DNA from: an archaeon
GTDB taxonomy: Archaea; Asgardarchaeota; Hermodarchaeia; Hermodarchaeales; Hermodarchaeaceae
Length of the DNA: 11,470 nt
Reading direction: 5' to 3'
Assembly: GCA_016550485.1 (NCBI GenBank)
Contig: JABXGV010000141.1
Span: forward strand, 1 to 11,470
Part shown: piece by piece, positions 1-6,009 of the stretch
Position numbering within the stretch: position 1 is the first letter of the stretch
Layout of the letters: each line of letters opens with the position of its first letter
Position numbers and translations under genes: made by a program
Notes under the pieces: generated by a model
Database searches by the model: none
What the model was told of the DNA's origin: nothing
Seen by the model: the letters and a program-made list of their open reading frames with translations, nothing else

Positions 1-54
1 AAGAGGAGGAAAGTAGCTAATACAACACCCTCTTCTGCAAAATTAAAATCTGAA

Positions 55-243
55 GTGAAGGTGAAAAAAACGCCAAAACCTCACAAATACTACAAAGTTG
101 GAAAGGATGGGAAAATTACAAGAGAACGCCGCTTCTGTAGCCGCTGCGGTGATGGTGTCTTCATGGCAGAACATCCTGATCGAGTGGCTTGTGGAAAGTG
201 TGGATTTACCGAGTTCAAGCCCACTAGGAAAGAGGAAGAGTAG
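55..243 (+). CDS. rps27ae: 30S ribosomal protein eS27 (S27Ae), zinc-ribbon protein
   Basis: Small basic protein of the 30S subunit that binds rRNA through a zinc ribbon. The ribbon is visible as C28-x2-C31 and C46-x2-C49, with the family-typical stretch GVFMAEH between the pairs and GKCGFTEF at the end. The N-terminus carries the usual HKYYKV followed by a basic strand. At 62 residues the length fits archaeal S27Ae. The GTG start at 55 is uncertain: no good Shine-Dalgarno site precedes it, a second GTG lies at 61, and the same frame stays open to the left edge, so the protein could be longer or fused to an upstream gene such as eS24. The protein family call is secure; only the start is in doubt. 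It heads a plus-strand run with kae1 following after 75 nt. Confidence 0.93.
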   Translation: MKVKKTPKPHKYYKVGKDGKITRERRFCSRCGDGVFMAEHPDRVACGKCGFTEFKPTRKEEE

Positions 244-260
244 GTAAGGCAGATTTAGAT

Positions 261-317
261 ATGCGGTTAAAGAGACGCCCTTATCATCGTTTCTTTAGGA
301 CTTGCCTGAGGGTGTAG
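261..317 (+). CDS. possible 18-residue basic mini-ORF upstream of kae1
   Basis: An ATG at 261 opens an 18-codon frame rich in Arg and aromatic residues (MRLKRRPYHRFFRTCLRV). Its TAG at 315-317 lies one base before the Kae1 ATG at 319. It fills most of the eS27-kae1 gap. A weak purine tract (AAGGCAG) lies before it. It could be a translated leader that couples translation to kae1, or simply chance. I do not recognise the sequence and there is no similarity evidence. Confidence 0.15.
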   Translation: MRLKRRPYHRFFRTCLRV

Positions 318-318
318 C

Positions 319-1302
319 ATGTTTGTCCTAGGAATAGAGAGTACAGCTCATACCTTAGGTGTAGGCATCGTCGATGCTGATGGAAAAATTCTCGCGGACG
401 TTAAATCTGTCTACTCTCCTACAGAGGGTGGCATTCATCCTAGAGAGGCTGCTGAGCATCACCAACAATCTTGTCTTCTAGTGCTCAAAGATGCAATGGA
501 TCAAACAGGGATTTCTCTGAGACAGCTCGATGCGATTGCATTTTCTCAAGGTCCCGGTCTCCCTCCTGCGCTTCGGGTAGGCGCGGTTATGGCAAGAGCT
601 CTAGCATACACTCTCAAAATACCATTACTGGGGGTAAACCATTGTGTCGCTCATGTAGAGCAAGCGCGCTTCTTCAGTAAGGCAGAACGTCCCCTTGTCG
701 TGTACCTTTCCGGTGGCAATACACAACTCACTACGCTAGAAAGTAATCGCTATCGTATCTTTGGTGAGACTCTCGACATTGCACTAGGCAATATGCTTGA
801 TATGTTTGGGCGCGCTGCGAAACTTGCTCATCCAGGAGGTCCAAAAATCGAAGAGCTGGCGCGCAAAGCAGATGGAACCTATTTGCCGCTTCCTTACACA
901 GTTAAGGGTATGGACCTAGCGTTCTCGGGGTTATTAACAGCAGCAAAGCGCTTATTGAAAGAAGGTGCTGACCTGGTAACAGTATGTTATAGTTTACAGG
1001 AAACAGCGTTTGCTATGGTAACCGAGGTTGTGGAAAGAGCACTAGCACACACTCAACGTACTGAGCTTCTTGTTACTGGTGGTGTAGCAGCCAATAAGCG
1101 GTTACGCGAAATGCTACAAATAGTAGCCAAAAATCATTCAGCTCGCTTTGCATCAGTACCTCCCAAGTATGCTGGTGATAATGGTGCCATGATTGCTTAT
1201 ACTGGATTACTTCTACAAAGGGAACAAATCGAAACACCTCTTTCAGCTAGTCATGTGATGCCCAAATGGCGTCTCGATCAAGTTAAGATAGAGTGGCATT
1301 AG
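319..1302 (+). CDS. kae1: Kae1, catalytic subunit of the KEOPS tRNA t6A37 threonylcarbamoyltransferase
   Basis: Kae1 transfers the threonylcarbamoyl group from TC-AMP to A37 of ANN-decoding tRNAs as the catalytic subunit of KEOPS, in the cytoplasm. It is an ASKHA-fold protein of the TsaD/Kae1/Qri7 family. The N-terminus has the family start VLGIESTAHT and then GGIHPREAAEHH. The metal-binding pair is H108/H112 in NHCVAH. SGGN (131-134) lies in the nucleotide-binding core, and D287 in AGDNGAM is the C-terminal metal ligand. The 327-residue length is that of a stand-alone archaeal Kae1, so no kinase domain is fused. The ATG at 319 is preceded by a GAGGGTG purine tract. The Bud32 kinase follows after 10 nt, in the same order as the fused Kae1-Bud32 of many euryarchaea. 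Pcc1 and Cgi121 are not in the window. Confidence 0.97.
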   Translation: MFVLGIESTAHTLGVGIVDADGKILADVKSVYSPTEGGIHPREAAEHHQQSCLLVLKDAMDQTGISLRQLDAIAFSQGPGLPPALRVGAVMARALAYTLKIPLLGVNHCVAHVEQARFFSKAERPLVVYLSGGNTQLTTLESNRYRIFGETLDIALGNMLDMFGRAAKLAHPGGPKIEELARKADGTYLPLPYTVKGMDLAFSGLLTAAKRLLKEGADLVTVCYSLQETAFAMVTEVVERALAHTQRTELLVTGGVAANKRLREMLQIVAKNHSARFASVPPKYAGDNGAMIAYTGLLLQREQIETPLSASHVMPKWRLDQVKIEWH

Positions 1303-1312
1303 GCGACAAACG

Positions 1313-1954
1313 ATGTCAGTTGTCCTAGCAAAAGGCGCAGAAGCGATGCTCTTCCTAGAGCAATGGTATGGGATTCGAGTCGTCAGAAAACATCGTATCC
1401 CCAAAAGTTACCGGGTTGAATCACTTGATAAAAGACTTCGACACGAAAGAACTATTCGCGAAGCGAGGACAATCAATGTTGCCAAGAGGGCTGGTGTTCC
1501 AACTCCCATTATTTACAGTGTGAATTTAGAGACGGCAACAATTATCATGGAATATATCGAAGCTAATCGACTTATGGAGCACCTCGAGACTCTCTCCTCG
1601 AGTAAGCAGCAGAAAGTATTCAAGCAAATAGGAAAATCTGTTGCACTTTTACATCACACCCACATTTGCCATGGTGATCTCACAACCTCTAACATGCTTC
1701 TCCATACTAGTGGCAAGGTCTATTTCATCGATTTTGGGCTTGCTACCACAACCCATTCCATCGAAGATTACGGTACGGATATTCACCTTCTACGTCGTGC
1801 ATTAAATAGCACTCATCATACATCCTGGAGGGAATGCTTTAACGCATTCAAAGATGGCTATCAGAATGAATACGGTAGAGGTGCTAGTAGGATTTTCCGT
1901 CAAGTCGAAGCGATTGAAAGTAGAGGCCGTTACATCACAGAAAGGATTCGGTGA
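1313..1954 (+). CDS. bud32: Bud32 (PRPK-type) KEOPS kinase/ATPase subunit
   Basis: Bud32 is a small RIO-like atypical protein kinase that binds Kae1 and works as an ATPase in KEOPS-dependent t6A synthesis. The reduced kinase fold is visible in order: a glycine-poor nucleotide loop (KGAEA, 7-11); the ATP lysine K26 in a K-x-R-x2-K-x-Y-R block (26-34); the helix RLRHERTIREAR with its conserved Glu (about 41-52); the hinge IIMEYIE (77-83); the catalytic HGDLTTSN (120-127); and the metal-binding DFG (140-142). The basic C-terminal tail (RGRYITERIR) matches the family ending. The length of 213 residues is normal. The gene starts 10 nt after kae1 and ends 7 nt before the XTPase start, so all three are probably on one mRNA. 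The call is firm. Confidence 0.95.
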   Translation: MSVVLAKGAEAMLFLEQWYGIRVVRKHRIPKSYRVESLDKRLRHERTIREARTINVAKRAGVPTPIIYSVNLETATIIMEYIEANRLMEHLETLSSSKQQKVFKQIGKSVALLHHTHICHGDLTTSNMLLHTSGKVYFIDFGLATTTHSIEDYGTDIHLLRRALNSTHHTSWRECFNAFKDGYQNEYGRGASRIFRQVEAIESRGRYITERIR

Positions 1955-1961
1955 AAGAAAG

Positions 1962-2534
1962 ATGTGCTCAACCACTATTCTGTTCGCTACATCAAACAAA
2001 CACAAACTTACAGAAGCAAAAGCCATCTTGAGCCAGGTCGGTATATCCATCAAACAGTACCCGCATAGGCCTCCAGAGCTTCAAGCAGATTCCTTAGAGG
2101 AAATCGCTCGCCATAGCGTTGAACAGATTTTACAAGAGGTCAGCCATCCTGTTTTTGTAGAGGATGCTGGGATGTTCATCCATCATCTTAACGGCTTCCC
2201 GGGACCTTACTCTCACTACGTACTAGACACAATTGGAAATGTGGGTATTCTCAAATTAATGAAAGATGTTGAAAATCGAAGGGCAGTCTTTCGTAGTGCT
2301 GTCGCATTCGCGAGTCCCAGTCAGCACTGTAAAATCTTCATCGGCGAAACCCTTGGATACATTACAAAGGAAATCCGGGGTAGTCATTGGGGCTTTGATC
2401 CGGTTTTTGTACCAATCGAGGGGGATGGTCGTACATACGCGGAGATGGGTGCAGAGAAGAACAAGTACTCACACAGGGCCCGCGCACTTTCAAAACTAGC
2501 AGAGTGGCTCAGCAAGCAGCAACAAACCACCTGA
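1962..2534 (+). CDS. XTP/dITP diphosphatase (HAM1/RdgB family)
   Basis: Removes non-canonical purine nucleotides (XTP, ITP, dITP) from the pool by hydrolysing them to the monophosphate and pyrophosphate. The family motifs are in order: the N-terminal ATSNKHKLTEAK (9-20) that binds the triphosphate; FVEDAG (65-70) with catalytic D68; GFPGPYSHYV (78-87); FRSAVAF (110-116); RGSHWGFDPVFVP (139-151); TYAEM (158-162); and a C-terminal HRARA (171-175) for base recognition. The 190-residue length is typical. The ATG at 1962 is chosen because the family begins exactly here and GGTGAAAG, a good archaeal Shine-Dalgarno site, lies just upstream, overlapping the Bud32 stop. The open frame further left to 1854 only overlaps bud32. 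A clear promoter-like sequence follows the gene, suggesting the operon ends here. Confidence 0.95.
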   Translation: MCSTTILFATSNKHKLTEAKAILSQVGISIKQYPHRPPELQADSLEEIARHSVEQILQEVSHPVFVEDAGMFIHHLNGFPGPYSHYVLDTIGNVGILKLMKDVENRRAVFRSAVAFASPSQHCKIFIGETLGYITKEIRGSHWGFDPVFVPIEGDGRTYAEMGAEKNKYSHRARALSKLAEWLSKQQQTT

Positions 2535-2544
2535 CGGAGATATT

Positions 2545-2553
2545 CTTAAATAC
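2545..2553 (+). promoter_or_regulatory. candidate TATA box for rps15-recJ
   Basis: The sequence CTTAAATAC sits in the 86-nt gap between the XTPase and uS15. It resembles an archaeal TATA box and would place transcription start near 2575, leaving a leader of about 45 nt. No strong BRE is evident, so the call is tentative. Confidence 0.35.
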
Positions 2554-2610
2554 CGTTGTTCTAACCAGCTCTCCGGTGAATACTAGCCAACTGAACGCTT
2601 CACAAGCTTA

Positions 2611-2615
2611 AGGTG
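2611..2615 (+). promoter_or_regulatory. Shine-Dalgarno site deciding the uS15 start
   Basis: AGGTG lies 5 nt before the ATG at 2621 and matches the core of the archaeal anti-Shine-Dalgarno complement GGAGGTGAT. An in-frame GTG at 2615 lies within this region and would leave no room for a ribosome-binding site, so the ATG is preferred. Confidence 0.6.
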
Positions 2616-2620
2616 TGACT

Positions 2621-3076
2621 ATGGCACGAATGCATACCTCCAAAAGGGGCAAATCCCATTCAACTCGACCAATTCGACTCGAGGTACCTGAATGGTGTAC
2701 CAAAACGCCGGAAGAAGTAGAAGAGCTAGTGATTAAATTATCTAAGCAGGGTCATCAGCCTTCCAAGATTGGGCTATTCCTCCGCGACCAGTATGGCGTC
2801 CCCCTTTGCAAGGCAATCACTGGAAAAACTATTACTCAAATTCTTAAAGATCATGGACAGGCGCTTAAGGTACCCGAGGATTTATTCCACCTCATTCAAC
2901 GTGCCATCAACCTTCGACGACACTTAGAAGAGGCTAGAAAAGACCTCCACTCCAGCTACGGACTTAGGCTAATCGAAAGTAAAATTCGACGTCTAGTAAA
3001 GTACTACCGCAAGAAAGCCGTTCTCCCCTCCGACTGGAAATACACACCTTCAGAGGCTGCTCTTCTAATTAGGTAA
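2621..3076 (+). CDS. rps15: 30S ribosomal protein uS15 (archaeal S15P/eukaryotic S13 type)
   Basis: Primary 16S rRNA-binding protein of the small-subunit platform. The N-terminus MARMHTSKRGKSHSTRP is the archaeal/eukaryotic hallmark, followed by the extra N-terminal domain (VPEWC, then EEVEELVIKLSKQG) that bacterial S15 lacks. The conserved helix GLFLRDQYGVP and the region SKIRRLVKYYRKKAVLPSDWKY follow. The length of 151 residues is typical of archaea. The ATG at 2621 is preferred over the in-frame GTG at 2615 because it begins at the family start and is correctly spaced from AGGTG. The RecJ-like gene follows after 102 nt, a synteny (rps15, recJ, rps3ae) widely seen in archaea. Confidence 0.97.
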   Translation: MARMHTSKRGKSHSTRPIRLEVPEWCTKTPEEVEELVIKLSKQGHQPSKIGLFLRDQYGVPLCKAITGKTITQILKDHGQALKVPEDLFHLIQRAINLRRHLEEARKDLHSSYGLRLIESKIRRLVKYYRKKAVLPSDWKYTPSEAALLIR

Positions 3077-3094
3077 AGCTTCTCTTGTTTGACG

Positions 3095-3114
3095 GAATTC
3101 TTATAGAAGAATCC
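3095..3114 (+). repeat. short AT-rich inverted repeat after rps15
   Basis: TTCTT and AAGAA form a perfect 5-bp stem around the loop ATAG, and flanking GGA/TCC can extend it with one bulged base. It lies about 20 nt after the uS15 stop, in the gap before recJ. It has no T-run downstream, so it is a weak terminator candidate. It could be an RNA-processing or attenuation element, or just AT-rich spacer with a TATA-like core. Confidence 0.25.
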
Positions 3115-3178
3115 TCGAATAATAACTCAACTATAAGTCTCTTGCAAGAAGGCGTTAGCAGGATTTTGGCTGATATCC

Positions 3179-4654
3179 TTGACAAAGAATCTAGAACGTT
3201 TCTTAGAATATGCAGATGCAGCGGCTGGTTCAATCAATGATTGGATTACTGCCAAAGAGCAGATCTTTGTTACTTCACACCTCGATTCGGATGGGCTCTC
3301 CGCTGCAGGGATTATAGGCACTGCTTTACATAGACGCGGGGCATACTTTCAGCTGCGTATTGTTCGCCAACTTGATCGCGCTTACTTATCTAATATTTCA
3401 ACGGAAGGACAGAAACGATATATTTTCACTGATCTTGGAAGCGGTCAATTACACCACATCGAATCAGCTCTGATAGATGCTCCCGTAGTAATTCTGGACC
3501 ATCATCCGCCTTCAATTAAAAACGCTTCCAAGAATATTCGTCAAGTAAACCCTCATCTCTGCGGTTTTGATGGGGCGCACGAGATATCTGGTGCTGGTGT
3601 TGCTTATCTTGTTGCGCGGCATTTGGGGGCCTCAAATGAGGATTTAGCTGCACTTGCAGTAGTTGGTGCTATTGGTGATATACAGGACAGAGGGGAAAAA
3701 CATACACTACAGAGCCTAAACAAAGATATTATAGTAGAGGATGCAGTGGCAGCCGATGTCCTCGAGGTAACAACTGATATCCGCGTCTTTGGACGAGAAA
3801 CTCGCCCAATTCACAAAGCTCTACAGTATACTAGTGACCCTTTCATACCAGGAATTAGCAATGATCCAGAGGGGGCGCTTTCTTTTCTCTCTGACATCGG
3901 AATAGACTTAAAGGATGGCGATCGCTGGCGTACAATCGCGTCCTTATCGAAGGAGGAGAAACGTCAACTAAATACAGCTCTTATAACTTACATGTTAAAG
4001 AGAAATATCCCTGCTCGCGAAGCGCAGTCCATTATAGGGCGAGTCTACACTCTTAAACGGGAAAATCTGGGCAGCTTTTTACGTGATGCTAGAGAATTCT
4101 CAACTCTACTCAACGCCTGTGGACGTTCAGGCCAAGGTGGTGTTGGCGTCGCAATCTGTATGGGTGATCGTGGGAGTCTCTACCGAAAAGCCGAAACAAT
4201 CCTTAAAGAACACCGCCGTCAACTCGCGGAGGGTCTCACTTGGCTTTTAGAAGATTCAGGCGCAGTTGAAAATCGGAGGCTGCTGCAAACCTTCCATTCA
4301 CGTGATAAAATTACAGAAACCCTTGTCGGCTCAATCGCTGGTATGGCTCTCTTTTCTCGTATTCTAGACTGGGCGAAGCCTGTAATTGCCTTTGCCTTTA
4401 CCCGCGATGGACGTGTTAAAGTGTCAGCTCGTACGAGCCAACCAGTAGTCAAATCGGGCGTCCATTTGGGTGAAATCATGCGGCTAGCATGTGAAGAACT
4501 AGGCAGTGGTTCTGAGGGTGGTGGCCACAACATCGCCGCTGGGGCAACGATACCTAGAGGGTTTGAAGAGCGTTTTCTAGAAATCGTCGAAGAACTGCTT
4601 GCTAAGCAGCTTGGTCAAACAAAAGAAGGTAGCCCAGCTAGCGAAGAAGCTTAG
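3179..4654 (+). CDS. recJ: archaeal RecJ/GAN-like DHH-DHHA1 single-strand exonuclease
   Basis: Member of the DHH phosphoesterase superfamily. In archaea such proteins are 5'-3' ssDNA (or RNA) exonucleases, and one branch (GAN, the Cdc45 relative) associates with GINS in the CMG-like helicase. Metal ligands of the DHH domain are visible: H34-x-D36-x-D38 in SHLDSDG, D85 in FTDLGSG, D107-H108-H109 in VILDHHPP, and D167 in AIGDIQD. The C-terminal DHHA1 domain ends with GGGH (447-450), the substrate-binding motif. All catalytic residues are present, so it should be active rather than a Cdc45-like dead copy. At 491 residues the length fits archaeal RecJ homologues. The TTG start at 3179 is the only start codon after the in-frame stop at 3134. 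Whether it is GAN itself or another RecJ paralogue cannot be decided here. Confidence 0.88.
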   Translation: MTKNLERFLEYADAAAGSINDWITAKEQIFVTSHLDSDGLSAAGIIGTALHRRGAYFQLRIVRQLDRAYLSNISTEGQKRYIFTDLGSGQLHHIESALIDAPVVILDHHPPSIKNASKNIRQVNPHLCGFDGAHEISGAGVAYLVARHLGASNEDLAALAVVGAIGDIQDRGEKHTLQSLNKDIIVEDAVAADVLEVTTDIRVFGRETRPIHKALQYTSDPFIPGISNDPEGALSFLSDIGIDLKDGDRWRTIASLSKEEKRQLNTALITYMLKRNIPAREAQSIIGRVYTLKRENLGSFLRDAREFSTLLNACGRSGQGGVGVAICMGDRGSLYRKAETILKEHRRQLAEGLTWLLEDSGAVENRRLLQTFHSRDKITETLVGSIAGMALFSRILDWAKPVIAFAFTRDGRVKVSARTSQPVVKSGVHLGEIMRLACEELGSGSEGGGHNIAAGATIPRGFEERFLEIVEELLAKQLGQTKEGSPASEEA

Positions 4655-4660
4655 TTTGAG

Positions 4661-4673
4661 GAAACTTATAAAT
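4661..4673 (+). promoter_or_regulatory. BRE/TATA promoter of rps3ae
   Basis: GAAA followed by CTTATAAAT just after the recJ stop is a good archaeal BRE plus TATA box. It predicts a transcription start near 4695 and a leader of about 40 nt before the eS1 ATG. A second TATA-like run, TTTAAATAA at 4704-4712, is less well placed. Confidence 0.55.
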
Positions 4674-4733
4674 AGCTGAGTCTTGTTCGTGGAGCCTCGT
4701 TCCTTTAAATAAACTGTCACTAGTGAATCTGTA

Positions 4734-5318
4734 ATGAGTCGTTCATCTCGTGTTCGCGACAAATGGCGAGAGAAGCGCTGGTTTACAATAATAGCGCCTT
4801 CCTCCTTTGGCAATATTGGGATAGGCGAAACTCCGACGTCAAGTCCTAAACATCTTGTTGGAAGAAGAGTTGAAACAACACTATATGCTATTTCCGGTGA
4901 TTTTAATCAGATACACATCAAACTCTACTTCCAGATCAATGAGGTGAAGGGTGATAACGCGTTTGCGCACTTCGCTGGGCACGACTTCACTCGTGACTAT
5001 CTGCGAAGCCTAGTTCGCAGGGGAAGCAGCCGCATTGATGGGATTTTTGATGTGACAACAAAGGACGGCTACCGTCTCCGTGTGTATGCGATCGCATTTC
5101 CAGTTCGGCGAGCGAAAACTACACAACAGTCCGCGATTAGAAAAATAATGCAGGAAATTGTGATGAAGCGGGCATCAGATTTATCATTTGATGCATTCGT
5201 CCAAGAGTGTGTTCTCGGTAAGATTGGTAGCGATATCTACAATCGGGCAAAGATTGTTTTCCCGTTAAGGAAATGCGAAATCAGAAAGAGCAAGCTTCTA
5301 GCAATGCCGCAGAGCTAG
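4734..5318 (+). CDS. rps3ae: 30S ribosomal protein eS1 (S3Ae)
   Basis: Small-subunit protein of archaea and eukaryotes, located near the mRNA exit of the platform. Recognisable blocks are the N-terminal basic DKWREKRWFTIIAP, the segment FGNIGIGETP, then VGRRVETTLYAISGD, the central DFTRDYLRSLVRRGSSRID and the C-terminal IFPLRKCEIRKSKLL (written VFPLRKCEIRKSKLL here). The length of 194 residues is normal. The ATG at 4734 follows AGTGA, a weak Shine-Dalgarno-like sequence. It has its own BRE/TATA promoter after recJ and is followed by a poly-T terminator, so it can be transcribed alone. In several archaea pcc1 sits between recJ and this gene; here the space is only 79 nt and pcc1 is absent. Confidence 0.96.
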   Translation: MSRSSRVRDKWREKRWFTIIAPSSFGNIGIGETPTSSPKHLVGRRVETTLYAISGDFNQIHIKLYFQINEVKGDNAFAHFAGHDFTRDYLRSLVRRGSSRIDGIFDVTTKDGYRLRVYAIAFPVRRAKTTQQSAIRKIMQEIVMKRASDLSFDAFVQECVLGKIGSDIYNRAKIVFPLRKCEIRKSKLLAMPQS

Positions 5319-5389
5319 TATTACAGAAAATGGGAGCGCGCGGATATCCTAAAACATCTCAGAAAGAAGCGCCTACAGAATCAGATTGA
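5273..5389 (+). CDS. possible 38-residue ORF overlapping the end of rps3ae
   Basis: An ATG at 5273 opens a 38-codon frame, shifted against eS1, that overlaps its last 46 bases and ends just before the poly-T run at 5398. The product is polar and low in complexity at its end (KTSQKEAPTESD). An AAGG tract lies just upstream but is closer to the ATG than usual. It could be a small translated ORF coupled to eS1 or non-coding 3' UTR. I do not recognise it. Confidence 0.15.
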   Translation: MRNQKEQASSNAAELVLQKMGARGYPKTSQKEAPTESD

Positions 5390-5397
5390 TGCTCTAA

Positions 5398-5405
5398 TTT
5401 TTTTT
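5398..5405 (+). terminator. poly-T terminator after rps3ae
   Basis: Eight consecutive T bases occur 80 nt after the eS1 stop codon. Oligo-T on the non-template strand is the usual intrinsic termination signal in archaea. A new promoter-like sequence lies about 85 nt further on, which fits a transcription-unit boundary. Confidence 0.5.
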
Positions 5406-5488
5406 CAAGGTCTACCCTTGCCTAGGATGTGTTTCGCCGAATTTCACGCCGACTTAATACAGAAATAATTAAAAACAAAGCAATAAGG

Positions 5489-5500
5489 CTTATTAATAAC
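5489..5500 (+). promoter_or_regulatory. candidate TATA box for the 5531-7950 operon
   Basis: CTTATTAATAAC is a TATA-like sequence about 30 nt upstream of the ATG at 5531. It would give a leader of roughly 15 nt. The AATAATTAAAAAC at 5465-5477 is an alternative. The surrounding 5406-5530 stretch is AT-rich and holds nothing else I can identify. Confidence 0.3.
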
Positions 5501-5530
5501 AAATACTGATTTAAGTCTGGTTGGGTCAAC

Positions 5531-5815
5531 ATGTTTGCACGAACGCTTCAGAGGCAGGGATTCTGGAAAGCAAGAGCGACTGAAAACGGAAAAGGACGAC
5601 GTGTGTTCCTTAAACACGATCTATATCTTGGCGGAATCTATGTTGAAGTGATGAATAAAGTAGCAGTAGTACGTATTCACGAGCTGGGCCTTGTAAGGGT
5701 CTTCAAGAGGGCAAAGGCCTTGCGAACATTCCTAGCAGAACTAGAGGCAATGAAGGGTCGTCTCGCAGTCGAATCACCACCATTACATGCTCTTGTTCAT
5801 CTTTCTGACGAGTAA
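5531..5815 (+). CDS. uncharacterised 94-residue protein
   Basis: I do not recognise this family. The 94-residue protein is basic in its N-terminal half (KARATENGKGRRVFLKHD). It then has a hydrophobic, strand-like segment (LYLGGIYVEVMNKVAVVRI, about 37-55), a basic turn (LVRVFKRAKALR) and an amphipathic helix (TFLAELEAMKGRLA). There is no signal peptide, membrane segment or cysteine motif. Normal amino-acid composition, an ATG start and a promoter-like element upstream support real coding. The Shine-Dalgarno site is weak (TTGGGTCAAC before the ATG). It is the first gene of a plus-strand group with the radical SAM protein and a DUF2095-like protein, so it may work with one of them, but that is inference only. 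Confidence 0.7.
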   Translation: MFARTLQRQGFWKARATENGKGRRVFLKHDLYLGGIYVEVMNKVAVVRIHELGLVRVFKRAKALRTFLAELEAMKGRLAVESPPLHALVHLSDE

Positions 5816-5820
5816 AACCA

Positions 5821-6009
5821 GTGCCTTTACACTTCTCTGTAGATGAAAGCATTGAACTGCTATTTCAGCATCAGATAAAGACTGGGCATAGGTTCGTTGA
5901 GATACCTTTTTCTAGATTATCAATGAATTTCATGTGGTTTAGTTGCCCAGATTTCTTCGGGAGCGCAATGTTGTCAAGAAGGATTGGCGAAAGGTCAAGC
6001 TTAGAATAG
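5821..6009 (+). CDS. doubtful 62-codon ORF before and into the radical SAM gene
   Basis: A GTG at 5821, 5 nt after the previous stop, opens a 62-codon frame that runs 67 bases into the radical SAM gene in another frame. The first 40 residues (containing SVDESIELLFQHQIKTGH) look protein-like, but there is no Shine-Dalgarno site and the long overlap is unusual. It may be a small gene, the remains of one, or chance. It fills the otherwise empty 127-nt gap at 5816-5942. Confidence 0.22.
   Translation: MPLHFSVDESIELLFQHQIKTGHRFVEIPFSRLSMNFMWFSCPDFFGSAMLSRRIGERSSLE

Noticed and set aside
1854..1961. N-terminal extension of the XTPase frame to an ATG at 1854
   Set aside because: It overlaps the end of bud32 in another frame, and the family N-terminus and GGTGAAAG site both point to the ATG at 1962.
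2615..2620. GTG at 2615 as uS15 start
   Set aside because: It lies in the Shine-Dalgarno site for the ATG at 2621, where the conserved MARMHT start begins.
5913..5945. UAG read-through (pyrrolysine) extending the radical SAM protein upstream of TTG 5943
   Set aside because: The same frame has another TAG at 5913-5915 and the short segment between has no family-like residues.
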